Below the pieces are notes generated by a model. The model was not told the DNA's origin. It did no database searches and saw only the letters and a list, made by a program, of their open reading frames with translations. Shown piece by piece: positions 7,034 to 14,274 of a DNA stretch of 64,000 bases. The DNA is taken from the NCBI RefSeq assembly GCF_028527925.1, contig NZ_JAPESW010000019.1:1-64000 (forward strand), written 5' to 3'. Numbering within the stretch: the stretch's first letter is position 1; the number at the start of each line of letters is the position of its first letter. The translations under genes and the position numbers were made by a program. Source of the stretch: Cellulomonas fimi. Its GTDB lineage: Bacteria > Actinomycetota > Actinomycetes > Actinomycetales > Cellulomonadaceae.

Positions 7034-7897
7034 GTGAGCGAGCAGGCGGACGACGGCGGCGCCCCCGACGAGGGGACCGGCGGCGCGGGCTGGCGCGTGG
7101 GCGACCTCGCCGCGCTCACGGGGCTCACCGTCCGCACGCTGCACCACTACGACGACGTCGGCCTGCTGCGACCCGACCGCACCGCCGCAGGGCACCGCGT
7201 GTACCGCCGGGCGCACGTCGAGCGGCTGTACCGGATCAGCGTGCTGCGGCGGTTCGGGGTGCCGCTCGACGACATCGCGGCAGCGCTCGACCAGCCCGGG
7301 TGGACGCTCGACGGGGCGCTGCGCACCCACCTGGTCGAACTGGAGGACCAGGTGCTGCGCATGGAGCGCCTGCTGCACCGGCTCAGCGCGACGCGTCCGG
7401 ACGTCGCTGCCGACCGGGCCGCACGCCGCGACGACGACGTGAGCGACGTCGACGTGTGCCGCCGGCTGCTGGCCGTCCTGGAGGACACCGTCGTGGCGCC
7501 GACGGAGCCGCTGCGGCGCGTCGCGGTCCTCGTCTACGCGGACCTGGAGGCCGCGCACCGGCACCTCGTCGACGTCTTCGGGCTCGAGCCGGGCGCGGTG
7601 CACCGCGACGACGCGGGGACGGTCGTGCACGGGGAGGTCCGGACGGCCGACGGGATCGTCATGCTGCACCGCGTGGCGCCGGAGTGGCGGTTGGCGTCGC
7701 CGGCAGCGCTCGGAGCCGCGACGGGGATGCTCGTCGTGACGGTCCGCGACGTCGACGCCCACCACGCGGCGGTCGTCGCGCGGGGCGGCACGGTGACCTA
7801 CCCACCGACGGACCAGTCGTACGGCGTGCGCGAGTACGGGGCTCTCGGGCCGGAGGGGGAGCCCTGGTCGTTCTGGTCACCGTCGCGCGCGATCTGA
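7034..7897 (+). CDS. MerR family transcriptional regulator fused to a VOC domain
   Basis: Residues about 20-90 are a MerR winged helix (WRVGDLAALTGLTVRTLHHYDDVGLL, then HRVYRRAHVERLYRI) with the GVPLDDIAAALD element. A coiled-coil linker follows (LVELEDQVLRMERLLHRL). Residues about 165-287 form a glyoxalase/VOC domain (RVAVLVYADLEAAHRHLVDV ... SYGVREYGALGPEGEPWSFW). The VOC part may act as the ligand sensor. The GTG at 7034 is preferred over the in-frame GTG at 7004. The neighbouring VOC gene suggests related ligand chemistry. Confidence 0.8.
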   Translation: MSEQADDGGAPDEGTGGAGWRVGDLAALTGLTVRTLHHYDDVGLLRPDRTAAGHRVYRRAHVERLYRISVLRRFGVPLDDIAAALDQPGWTLDGALRTHLVELEDQVLRMERLLHRLSATRPDVAADRAARRDDDVSDVDVCRRLLAVLEDTVVAPTEPLRRVAVLVYADLEAAHRHLVDVFGLEPGAVHRDDAGTVVHGEVRTADGIVMLHRVAPEWRLASPAALGAATGMLVVTVRDVDAHHAAVVARGGTVTYPPTDQSYGVREYGALGPEGEPWSFWSPSRAI

Positions 7898-7911
7898 CTG
7901 CCGGCAGGGTC

Positions 7912-7941
7912 TTGCGAACGATGTATCAACGATATATCGTT
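7912..7941 (+). promoter_or_regulatory. padR promoter overlapped by an operator palindrome
   Basis: AACGATGTAT (7917-7926), five bases, and ATATATCGTT (7932-7941) form an inverted repeat with one mismatch. It overlaps a promoter-like TTGCGA (7912-7917) and TATATC/TATCGT (7933-7940). The ATGTAT half-site resembles PadR operators, so autorepression of the gene at 8038 is likely. It is strikingly AT-rich against its surroundings. Confidence 0.6.
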
Positions 7942-8037
7942 CAGGACGTCGGCATCGCGCCGCACCCCTCCCGGGACACCCCGGTCGAGCCGTGCCCCGC
8001 ATCCCCGCCGGCACCCACGATCCCGAGGAGCTCACCC

Positions 8038-8742
8038 ATGCGGCACCACCGCTTCCACCACCACCCCGCCGGTCCCGACGCCTTCGACGACGACGCGACC
8101 GGCCGCCCGTCCGGCCCCCCGTTCGGCCCCGGCTTCGGTCCGGGGTTCGGCCCCGGCTTCGGCCCCGGCGGACCCGGCGGCCCCGGCCCGCGCGGCGGTC
8201 GCGGCTTCGGCGGCCACCACGGCGGACCCCACCCGCGCCACGGCGGGCGCCGCGGCGGCCGGGCCGGTCGCGGCGACATCCGCGCCGCGGTCCTGCTGCT
8301 GCTCACCGAGCAGCCGATGCACGGCTACCAGCTCATCCAGGAGATCGGCGAGCGGTCCGAGGGTCGCTGGCGGCCCAGCCCGGGTGCCGTCTACCCGGCG
8401 CTCGCGATGCTCGAGGACGAGGGGCTCGTCACGCTGTCCGCCGAGGGCGGCCGACGCCTGGCCCGGCTGACCGAGCTGGGCGCGGGCTACGTCGAGCAGA
8501 ACCGCGACGCGCTCGGCAACCCGTGGCTCGACGCGGCCGAGCGCCCCGTCCACCCGGCCAAGGCCCTGCGGCCCGCGATCGAGGCGCTGTCCGCCGCCGC
8601 CGTCCAGGTCGCCCGGACCGGGACGCCCGAGCAGGCGACGGCCGCGGTCGCGGTCCTCGACCGTGCCCGCCGTGACCTCTACCTGCTGCTCGCGGGAGAG
8701 GGTGCCCCCGCGTCCACGGACGAACCGTCCACCGGGGCCTGA
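8038..8742 (+). CDS. PadR family transcriptional regulator with long Gly/Pro/His-rich N-terminus
   Basis: This 234-residue protein has about 75 N-terminal residues of low complexity (repeated FGPGFGP, GGPGGPGP and His clusters). These are followed by a PadR winged helix at residues 78-160 (DIRAAVLLLLTEQPMHGYQLIQEI, PSPGAVYPALAMLEDEGLV, GRRLARLTELG). A C-terminal dimerisation helix region follows. The ATG at 8038 has GAGGAG 8 nt upstream. The palindrome in its promoter suggests autoregulation. The target is unknown, as no transporter is adjacent downstream; a terminator follows the gene. Confidence 0.88.
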   Translation: MRHHRFHHHPAGPDAFDDDATGRPSGPPFGPGFGPGFGPGFGPGGPGGPGPRGGRGFGGHHGGPHPRHGGRRGGRAGRGDIRAAVLLLLTEQPMHGYQLIQEIGERSEGRWRPSPGAVYPALAMLEDEGLVTLSAEGGRRLARLTELGAGYVEQNRDALGNPWLDAAERPVHPAKALRPAIEALSAAAVQVARTGTPEQATAAVAVLDRARRDLYLLLAGEGAPASTDEPSTGA

Positions 8743-8774
8743 CCCGACGTCGGGCAGCCGGCCCGGCCTGCTCA

Positions 8775-8811
8775 CGAGGCCCCCGACGTACGTGTCGCGT
8801 CGGGGGCCTCG
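8775..8811 (+). terminator. Terminator after padR
   Basis: A perfect 14-bp stem, CGAGGCCCCCGACG (8775-8788) with CGTCGGGGGCCTCG (8798-8811), has a 9-nt loop. It lies 33 nt after the padR stop and separates it from the methionine operon. Confidence 0.85.
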
Positions 8812-8929
8812 TCGTGCCCGACCGGGCTCCGGCGGCCCGCGGTGCGCGCCGCGGGTGCGAGGGGGTGCGTCGGCGCGCGTGACCAGCGTCTCGTCGAGAC
8901 CGCGCGGACCGTCGACTATCCTGGGCGGT

Positions 8930-9056
8930 GGTTCACGAGCTGCAGCGTCAAGTACCCGGCTGGCTGCACGGCAACCCTCCTGATCGAGCGGGGTGCCCCG
9001 GGGCGAGAACCGGTGGTGCGTCACGGCGGCGCCCACAAGTCGACCGGCGCCCTGGC
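8930..9056 (+). ncRNA. SAM-IV riboswitch 2, upstream of metQNI
   Basis: P1 opens with GGTTCACGAGC and closes with GCGAGAACC (9004-9012). Between them are CTGCAGCGTC with GGCTGGCTGCA, the conserved CGGCAACCCTCC, and GGGGTGCCCCGGGGCGA. A following GGCGCC...GGCGCC hairpin (to about 9052) stands where the 3' helix/pseudoknot of SAM-IV lies. TATCCT at 8916-8921 is a plausible -10. It precedes a methionine transporter, the expected regulon for a SAM sensor, and is followed by GAGGAGG and an ATG at 9072. Confidence 0.92.
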
Positions 9057-9071
9057 GCCCGAGGAGGACGC

Positions 9072-9335
9072 ATGACCCCGCAGCCCGTCGCCCGCGCGCT
9101 CGCCGCCCGGCCCGTCGGCGCCGCCCGCCGAGGCCTGCATCTCGACATGACTGGTCGGGATGTGACACGTGTCCAGCAGGTTCGCTTCACTGACGCCACC
9201 GCCCGGCACCGCGTCGCCGGCGCGCGAGGAAGAGGTCGATCGACGGACACCCGCGAGGCCCGCACCATGACCGCCGCCACGGCCGTCATGTGTCGCATGC
9301 CCGCGTGTCCGGCGACCCACGGCCAGCTGGTCTGA
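9072..9335 (+). CDS. Leader ORF between SAM-IV riboswitch and metQ, Met/Cys-containing C-terminus
   Basis: An ATG with a strong ribosome binding site (GAGGAGGACGC) directly after the riboswitch opens an 87-codon frame that ends at 9335. The protein is Arg/Ala-rich with no recognised domain, and its end reads MTAATAVMCRMPACPATHGQ. A shorter version of 22 codons could start at 9267. The placement copies that of the 25-codon ORF after riboswitch 1. It may be a regulatory leader peptide rather than a functional protein. The 178 nt from here to metQ hold no other gene. Confidence 0.45.
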   Translation: MTPQPVARALAARPVGAARRGLHLDMTGRDVTRVQQVRFTDATARHRVAGARGRGRSTDTREARTMTAATAVMCRMPACPATHGQLV

Positions 9336-9513
9336 CACCGGCACAGCGCCGCACCTGAGCCGCCCGGCGCACGACGCCGCACGCCTCGACCGACGGCACC
9401 CCGCCGTCCTCGTCCCACCGCCGCACCGGCCCACGGCCACGCGGCCGGCGTCCCACGACGCCCGTCCCTGACCCGCCCGGAACCGTCGGGCACACCGCAA
9501 GGAGACACACCCC

Positions 9514-10464
9514 ATGTCCGAGAACGTCCCCGTCCTCCCGGCGAAGAACGGCGGCAAGCGCCGCACCGGTCTCGTCGTCGGCGCTGTCGTCGCCGTCGTG
9601 GTGCTGGTCGGCGCGCTCGTCTTCGCGTTCACGCGTCCCGACGCGGCCGACTCCGCCGCCGGTGACGGCGCGACCGTCGTCCGCCTCGGCACGACCGACG
9701 TCGGCCAGCCGCACTGGGAGATCCTGAAGGACCTCGCTGCGGAGGAGGGCATCGACCTCGAGATCGTCGGCTTCTCCGAGTACACGCAGCCGAACCCGGC
9801 GCTCACCGAGGACGAGATCGACCTCAACGCGTTCCAGCACATCCTGTATCTGGCCGACCACAACAACAACACCGGCGACGACCTGCAGCCCATCGGCTCG
9901 ACGCTGATCGTGCCGCTGCCGCTGTACTCGCAGAAGCACACCGACGTCTCCGAGTTCACGAAGGGCGAGCAGGTCGCCATCCCGAACGACGCCACCAACC
10001 AGGCACGTGCGCTGTTCGTGCTCGAGGAGGCCGGCCTGATCGAGTTCACCGGCGAGCCCAAGGTGCCGACGCCGGACGACGTCGACACCGACGCGTCGAC
10101 CGTCGTCGTCCGTCCCGTCGAGGCGTCGCAGACCGCCGGCCTCATCGGCGACCCCGACGTCGCGGGCGTCATCGTCAACAACAACTTCGCGACCGACGCG
10201 GGCTTCGACCTCGACAGCTACGTCTTCGCGGACGACCCGAACTCGCCCGGGGCGCAGCCGTACATCAACATCATCGCCGCCCGCCCGGACGACGTGGACA
10301 ACCCGACGTACCAGAAGATCGTCGAGCTCTACCACGACCCGAAGGTGCTCGAGTCGGTCGTCGAGTCGTCGGGTGGCACCGCGACGATCGTCGAGGGCTA
10401 CGACGCCGCGAAGCTCCAGGACGTGCTGAAGCAGACGCAGGAGAACCTCGAGGCCGCTGCCTGA
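9514..10464 (+). CDS. metQ: Methionine ABC transporter substrate-binding protein
   Basis: This 316-residue MetQ/NlpA family protein has VVRLGTTDVGQPHWEIL at the start of the mature domain, and EYTQPNPALTEDEIDLNAFQHI and AIPNDATNQARAL as conserved ligand-site segments. It captures D/L-methionine outside the membrane for MetNI. The N-terminus is a membrane anchor (LVVGAVVAVVVLVGALVFAF, residues 19-38) with no Cys for lipid attachment, unlike classical MetQ lipoproteins. The ribosome binding site is AAGGAG. It is first in the metQNI operon behind SAM-IV riboswitch 2. Confidence 0.93.
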   Translation: MSENVPVLPAKNGGKRRTGLVVGAVVAVVVLVGALVFAFTRPDAADSAAGDGATVVRLGTTDVGQPHWEILKDLAAEEGIDLEIVGFSEYTQPNPALTEDEIDLNAFQHILYLADHNNNTGDDLQPIGSTLIVPLPLYSQKHTDVSEFTKGEQVAIPNDATNQARALFVLEEAGLIEFTGEPKVPTPDDVDTDASTVVVRPVEASQTAGLIGDPDVAGVIVNNNFATDAGFDLDSYVFADDPNSPGAQPYINIIAARPDDVDNPTYQKIVELYHDPKVLESVVESSGGTATIVEGYDAAKLQDVLKQTQENLEAAA

Positions 10465-10470
10465 GCCGGT

Positions 10471-10514
10471 CCGCGCGGCCCGGTCCCACCACCCACGGGG
10501 ACCGGGTCGCGCGG
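10471..10514 (+). terminator. Strong hairpin between metQ and metN
   Basis: CCGCGCGGCCCGGTCCC (10471-10487) pairs with GGGACCGGGTCGCGCGG (10498-10514), with one mismatch and a loop of about 10 nt. Lying inside an operon, it may act as a partial terminator or a 3' stabiliser giving more MetQ than MetNI. Confidence 0.7.
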
Positions 10515-10545
10515 CCTCTCGTCTTTCGTGAAAGGTCCCCCCCAC

Positions 10546-11568
10546 GTGACCCCCATCATCGAGTTCCGCGACGTCACCAAGGTGTTCGACGGCCCGAACG
10601 GGCCGATCCGCGCCGTGGACGGCGTCGACCTCACCGTCGAGCAGGGCGAGATCTTCGGCGTCATCGGCTACTCCGGCGCCGGCAAGAGCACCCTCGTGCG
10701 GCTCATCAACGGCCTCGAGCGCGTCACGTCGGGGCAGCTGGTCGTCGACGGCGACGACGTCGCCGCGCTGTCCGAGCGCGCGCTCGAGCGCAAGCGCCGC
10801 GACATCGGCATGATCTTCCAGCAGTTCAACCTGTTCTCGTCGCGCACCGTCGCGGGGAACGTCGCGTTCCCGCTCAAGGTCGCCGGCTGGCCCAAGGCCG
10901 ACCGTGACCGGCGCATCGCCGAGCTGCTCGACTTCGTCGGCCTGCTCGACCGCGCGCACTCCTACCCCGACCAGCTGTCGGGCGGGCAGAAGCAGCGCGT
11001 CGGCATCGCGCGGGCGCTCGCGGCGCAGCCCAAGATCCTGCTCGCCGACGAGTCGACCAGCGCGCTGGACCCGCAGACCACGCAGGACGTCCTGCACCTG
11101 CTGCAGAAGGTGAACCGCGAGCTCGGCGTGACGATCGTCGTCATCACGCACGAGCTCGAGGTCGTCCGGTCCATCGCCGACCGGGTCGCGGTGCTCGAGA
11201 ACGGGCGCGTCGCCGAGACCGGGAGCGTGTTCGACGTGTTCACGCGGCCGCAGGCCGACGTCACCCGGCGGTTCGTGTCGACCGTCGTGCACGACCGGCC
11301 CCGCGGCACCGTCCTCGAGCGGCTGCAGCGCACCCACACCGGCCGCATCGTCACCGTCACCATGACCGACAGCTCGAGGCTCGGGTCGGTGCTCGCGTCG
11401 GCGGGCTCGTCGGGTGTCGCGTTCGAGATCGTCTACGGCGGCATCGGCACGCTGCAGGACCAGTCGTTCGGGTCGCTCACGCTCGCGCTCGACGGGCCCG
11501 ACGCGGCCGTCGACGCGCTCGTCGCGCAGCTGGGCGCCGTCGCGCCCGTCGAGGAGGCCGTCCGATGA
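10546..11568 (+). CDS. metN: Methionine ABC transporter ATP-binding protein
   Basis: This 340-residue ATPase has Walker A GYSGAGKST (residues 41-49), Q-loop FQQFNLFSSRTV, signature LSGGQKQRVGIARAL, Walker B ILLADESTSALD and the switch THELEV. The C-terminal ~90 residues form a NIL/ACT-like domain that in E. coli MetN binds methionine and inhibits transport. The GTG at 10546 has GAAAGG upstream; the in-frame GTG at 10528 would overlap that site. It overlaps metI by four bases (ATGA). Confidence 0.95.
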   Translation: MTPIIEFRDVTKVFDGPNGPIRAVDGVDLTVEQGEIFGVIGYSGAGKSTLVRLINGLERVTSGQLVVDGDDVAALSERALERKRRDIGMIFQQFNLFSSRTVAGNVAFPLKVAGWPKADRDRRIAELLDFVGLLDRAHSYPDQLSGGQKQRVGIARALAAQPKILLADESTSALDPQTTQDVLHLLQKVNRELGVTIVVITHELEVVRSIADRVAVLENGRVAETGSVFDVFTRPQADVTRRFVSTVVHDRPRGTVLERLQRTHTGRIVTVTMTDSSRLGSVLASAGSSGVAFEIVYGGIGTLQDQSFGSLTLALDGPDAAVDALVAQLGAVAPVEEAVR

Positions 11569-12308
11569 CCGCGCTCGCGTCGGCCCTCGCGACCGGGCTG
11601 CCGGCGGTCGCGTCGCCGTCCGCCGCGACGGTCCTCCCCGCCGCCGGGGACTTCGACCCCGCGTTCCACGGCCCCAAGCTGCTCCAGGCCGCGGGCGAGA
11701 CGCTCTACATGGTGTCCGCGACGCTGCTCATCGGCGGGGTCCTCGGGCTCGTCCTGGGCATCGCGCTCTACACGACGCGGCGCGGCGGGCTGCTGTCGAA
11801 CCGGCCGGTGTTCGGGGTGCTCAACCTCGTCGTCAACGTCTTCCGGCCGATCCCGTTCCTCATCCTGCTGATGATCATCGCGCCCGTGACCGTCGGGCTC
11901 ATCGGCACCCGGCTCGGCAGCACCGCGATGATCGTGCCGCTGTCGTTCGCCGCGACCTTCGGGGTGTCCCGGATCGTCGAGCAGAACCTCGTCGCGATCG
12001 ACCCCGGCGTCATCGAGGCGGCCCGCGCGACGGGCGCCTCGCGGTGGCGGATCGTGCTGACGCTGCTGGTCCCCGAGGCGCTCGGCCCGCTCATCCTCGG
12101 GTTCACCTTCGTGTTCGTCGCGCTCGTCGACATGTCCGCGCTCGCCGGGACCCTCGACGGCGGCGGGCTCGGCGCGTTCGCGCTCGACTACGGGTACAAG
12201 CGGTGGAACTTCGCGGTCGTGTGGATCACGGTGATCGTCATCATCGTGCTCGTCCAGCTGGCCCAGTCCCTCGGCAACCGCCTGTCCCGCCGCATCCTGC
12301 GCCGCTGA
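11565..12308 (+). CDS. metI: Methionine ABC transporter permease
   Basis: This 247-residue MetI-type permease has a periplasmic N-terminal stretch, then about five membrane helices. The EAA-type coupling loop reads EAARATGASRWRIVLTLLVPE (with interruptions), and the MetI hallmark NVFRPIPFLILLMIIAP is present. It pairs with MetN and MetQ for ATP-driven methionine import. It starts with ATG within the metN stop. The operon ends at a long hairpin. Confidence 0.95.
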   Translation: MTALASALATGLPAVASPSAATVLPAAGDFDPAFHGPKLLQAAGETLYMVSATLLIGGVLGLVLGIALYTTRRGGLLSNRPVFGVLNLVVNVFRPIPFLILLMIIAPVTVGLIGTRLGSTAMIVPLSFAATFGVSRIVEQNLVAIDPGVIEAARATGASRWRIVLTLLVPEALGPLILGFTFVFVALVDMSALAGTLDGGGLGAFALDYGYKRWNFAVVWITVIVIIVLVQLAQSLGNRLSRRILRR

Positions 12309-12331
12309 CCCGACTCCGTCGCTCCGTCGAC

Positions 12332-12378
12332 ACCGACATGGTGACCGTTCGAGAGCTCGGAACGGCCACCATGTCGGT
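12332..12378. repeat. Long inverted repeat after metI, terminator or dispersed repeat
   Basis: ACCGACATGGTGACCGTTC (12332-12350) and its complement with one mismatch (12360-12378) flank a 9-nt loop containing GAGAGCTC. It sits between convergent metI and the oxidoreductase gene, where it could end both transcripts. The non-GC-rich arms are unusual for a local terminator and resemble a dispersed palindromic repeat. Confidence 0.65.
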
Positions 12379-12477
12379 CTCGCGCTGCGAGGGGGGCGTC
12401 AGGGGCGCGACGGGCGTCGGCCTGGCGACCGGCCACGTCCCTGAGACCCGGGGTCCGTGCTGCGCGAGCGGGGCGGG

Positions 12478-13176
12478 TCAGGCGGCGGCCCCCGCGCGCG
12501 CCCGGCGTCCGCCCGGCACGGCGTCGGTGTCCTGCGAGACGGCGATCGACCGGCGTGCGAGGTCGTCGCGCTCGACAGCGTCGGCGAGCACGCGCCCGAC
12601 CTGGCCGCGCGAGACCTTCATGCCGCGCACGTCGCCGTTGGTCGTCGTGAACGCGGGGTACGGGATGTCGTCGTCGGACAGGTAGACGGGCTGCACCTCG
12701 ACCCAGTCGAGCTCGGTCGCGCGGAGCTCGGCGGACGTGCGCTCCTCGTCGGCGATCTGCGGTGCGATGAGCAGCGCGAAGAACAGCTTGGCCGAGAACG
12801 GGAGCCGGTCGCGCGTCGTGCCGACGCCGTACGACGACTGCACGACGATCCGGCGCACGCCGTGCCGGCGCATCGACGCGACGACGTTGCGCGTGCCGCG
12901 CGAGCGGACGTCGATGGGGGTGCCGGCCGGGCCGCGCAGGCGCACCCGGAGCGGGTTCTCGCTGATGCCGAGCGTGACGACGACGGCGTCCTGCCCGGCG
13001 ACGAGCGCGTCGACCGTTGCGGCGTCGGTCGCGTCGCCGTCGACGCCGCGGACGTGCGGGCCGGTGAGCGCGGCCGCGTGACGGGACAGGGCGGTGACCT
13101 CGTGGCCACGGCGGACGAGCTCGGCGACCGCGGCGCGGCCGGACCCTCCGGTGGCTCCGACGACGAGGACCTTCAT
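12478..13176 (-). CDS. NAD(P)-binding oxidoreductase (atypical SDR, NmrA/SDR_a5-like)
   Basis: This 232-residue protein opens MKVLVVGATGGSGRAAVAEL with the GxTGGxGR dinucleotide motif, then GDATDAATVDALVAGQDAVVVTLG and RIVVQSSYGVG. The catalytic Tyr-Lys pair of classical SDRs is not evident, as in NAD(P)H-binding sensor or flavin-reductase-like members. A good ribosome binding site (AAGGAGCC) precedes the ATG at 13176. It is divergent from the AraC regulator at 13306, which probably controls it. Confidence 0.82.
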   Translation of the reverse strand: MKVLVVGATGGSGRAAVAELVRRGHEVTALSRHAAALTGPHVRGVDGDATDAATVDALVAGQDAVVVTLGISENPLRVRLRGPAGTPIDVRSRGTRNVVASMRRHGVRRIVVQSSYGVGTTRDRLPFSAKLFFALLIAPQIADEERTSAELRATELDWVEVQPVYLSDDDIPYPAFTTTNGDVRGMKVSRGQVGRVLADAVERDDLARRSIAVSQDTDAVPGGRRARAGAAA

Positions 13177-13305
13177 GGTGGGCTCCTTCGGTGGGGGAGC
13201 GGCGGTCGCTGCTCCGTGGTGCTCCCAGCACACCGCTCCGAGCCTTGGACGGTCTATGCTCGTGAGTCGCCGGAACATGACAGATCGTCCAGCCGGAGGT
13301 GCCCG

Positions 13306-14268
13306 ATGAGCGTGCTCGCCCCCGAAGCGCCGTGGGGCTCGGTCGACCCCGTCGGCGAGGCCCTGCACCGGCTGCGCGTCACCGGCTTCTTCTACTGCCA
13401 CACCGAGGCCACGGGACCCTGGGCCGTCGACATGCCCGCGTTCGGCGAGTGCGTGAGCTTTCACGTCGTCGCCGAGGGCGAGTGCTGGGTCGAGGTCGAC
13501 GGCGTCCCCCCGGTCCTCCTGCGCGCGGGGGACCTCGCGCTCGTGCCGCACGGCCGCGGCCACGTCCTGCGCAGCGCGCCCGGGGTGGCGTCGATGGGGC
13601 GCGTCGACGAGCTCCCGCAGGACTACGTGAGCGACCACTACTCGGTGCTGCGGTACGACGGCGGCGGCCCGCGCACGGACCTCGTGTGCGGCGTGCTGTC
13701 CGTCGACGGCCCGGCGTCGCGCCTGCTCCTCGAGCTCCTGCCACCCGTCGTCCACGTGCCCGCCGACGACGGCGCCGCGCCGTGGATCGCCGGGACGCTC
13801 GGCCTCATGGCCGACGAGCTCACGCGCACCCGGCCCGGTGGCGAGGCCGTCACGACGCGGCTCGCCGACATCCTCGTCATCCAGGCGATCCGCGCGTGGG
13901 TCGACGCGCAGTCCGCGACGACGGGCTGGCTCGGTGCGCTGCGCGACCCGCACGTGGGCGTCGCCGTGGCGGCCGTGCACCGCGACCCGGCCCGCCCGTG
14001 GACCGTCGAGGCCCTCGCGCGCGAGGCGACGATGTCCCGCTCCGCGTTCGCGGCGCGGTTCACCGAGGTCGTCGGCGTCCCGGCCATGCAGTACGTGACG
14101 TCGTGGCGCATGCACGTCGCGACCGACCTGCTCGCCGCGGGGGAGCCCGTCGCGCGCGTCGCGGCCGCCACGGGCTACGACTCGGAGGCCGCGTTCAGCC
14201 GCGCCTACCGCCGGGAGACGGGCCGCGCACCGGGTTCCGTCCGCCGCGCGGCGGTCACCGCGACGTGA
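13306..14268 (+). CDS. AraC family transcriptional regulator with cupin sensor
   Basis: This 320-residue regulator has an N-terminal cupin domain (residues about 20-190; FHVVAEGECWVEVDG, LRAGDLALVPHGRGH). The C-terminal AraC double helix-turn-helix spans about 215-312: RPWTVEALAREATMSRSAFA, then VARVAAATGYDSEAAFSRAY. Cupin-type AraC proteins of this kind often activate a neighbouring oxidoreductase gene. The start has CGGAGGT upstream. It is divergent from the NAD(P)-binding oxidoreductase across 129 bp. Confidence 0.9.
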   Translation: MSVLAPEAPWGSVDPVGEALHRLRVTGFFYCHTEATGPWAVDMPAFGECVSFHVVAEGECWVEVDGVPPVLLRAGDLALVPHGRGHVLRSAPGVASMGRVDELPQDYVSDHYSVLRYDGGGPRTDLVCGVLSVDGPASRLLLELLPPVVHVPADDGAAPWIAGTLGLMADELTRTRPGGEAVTTRLADILVIQAIRAWVDAQSATTGWLGALRDPHVGVAVAAVHRDPARPWTVEALAREATMSRSAFAARFTEVVGVPAMQYVTSWRMHVATDLLAAGEPVARVAAATGYDSEAAFSRAYRRETGRAPGSVRRAAVTAT

Positions 14269-14274
14269 CCGGCC

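Noticed and set aside
4834-7137. A 767-codon minus-strand frame across ltrA and the VOC gene
   Set aside because: Low-complexity Arg/Gly/Asp text antisense to real genes, with no ribosome binding site or motif.
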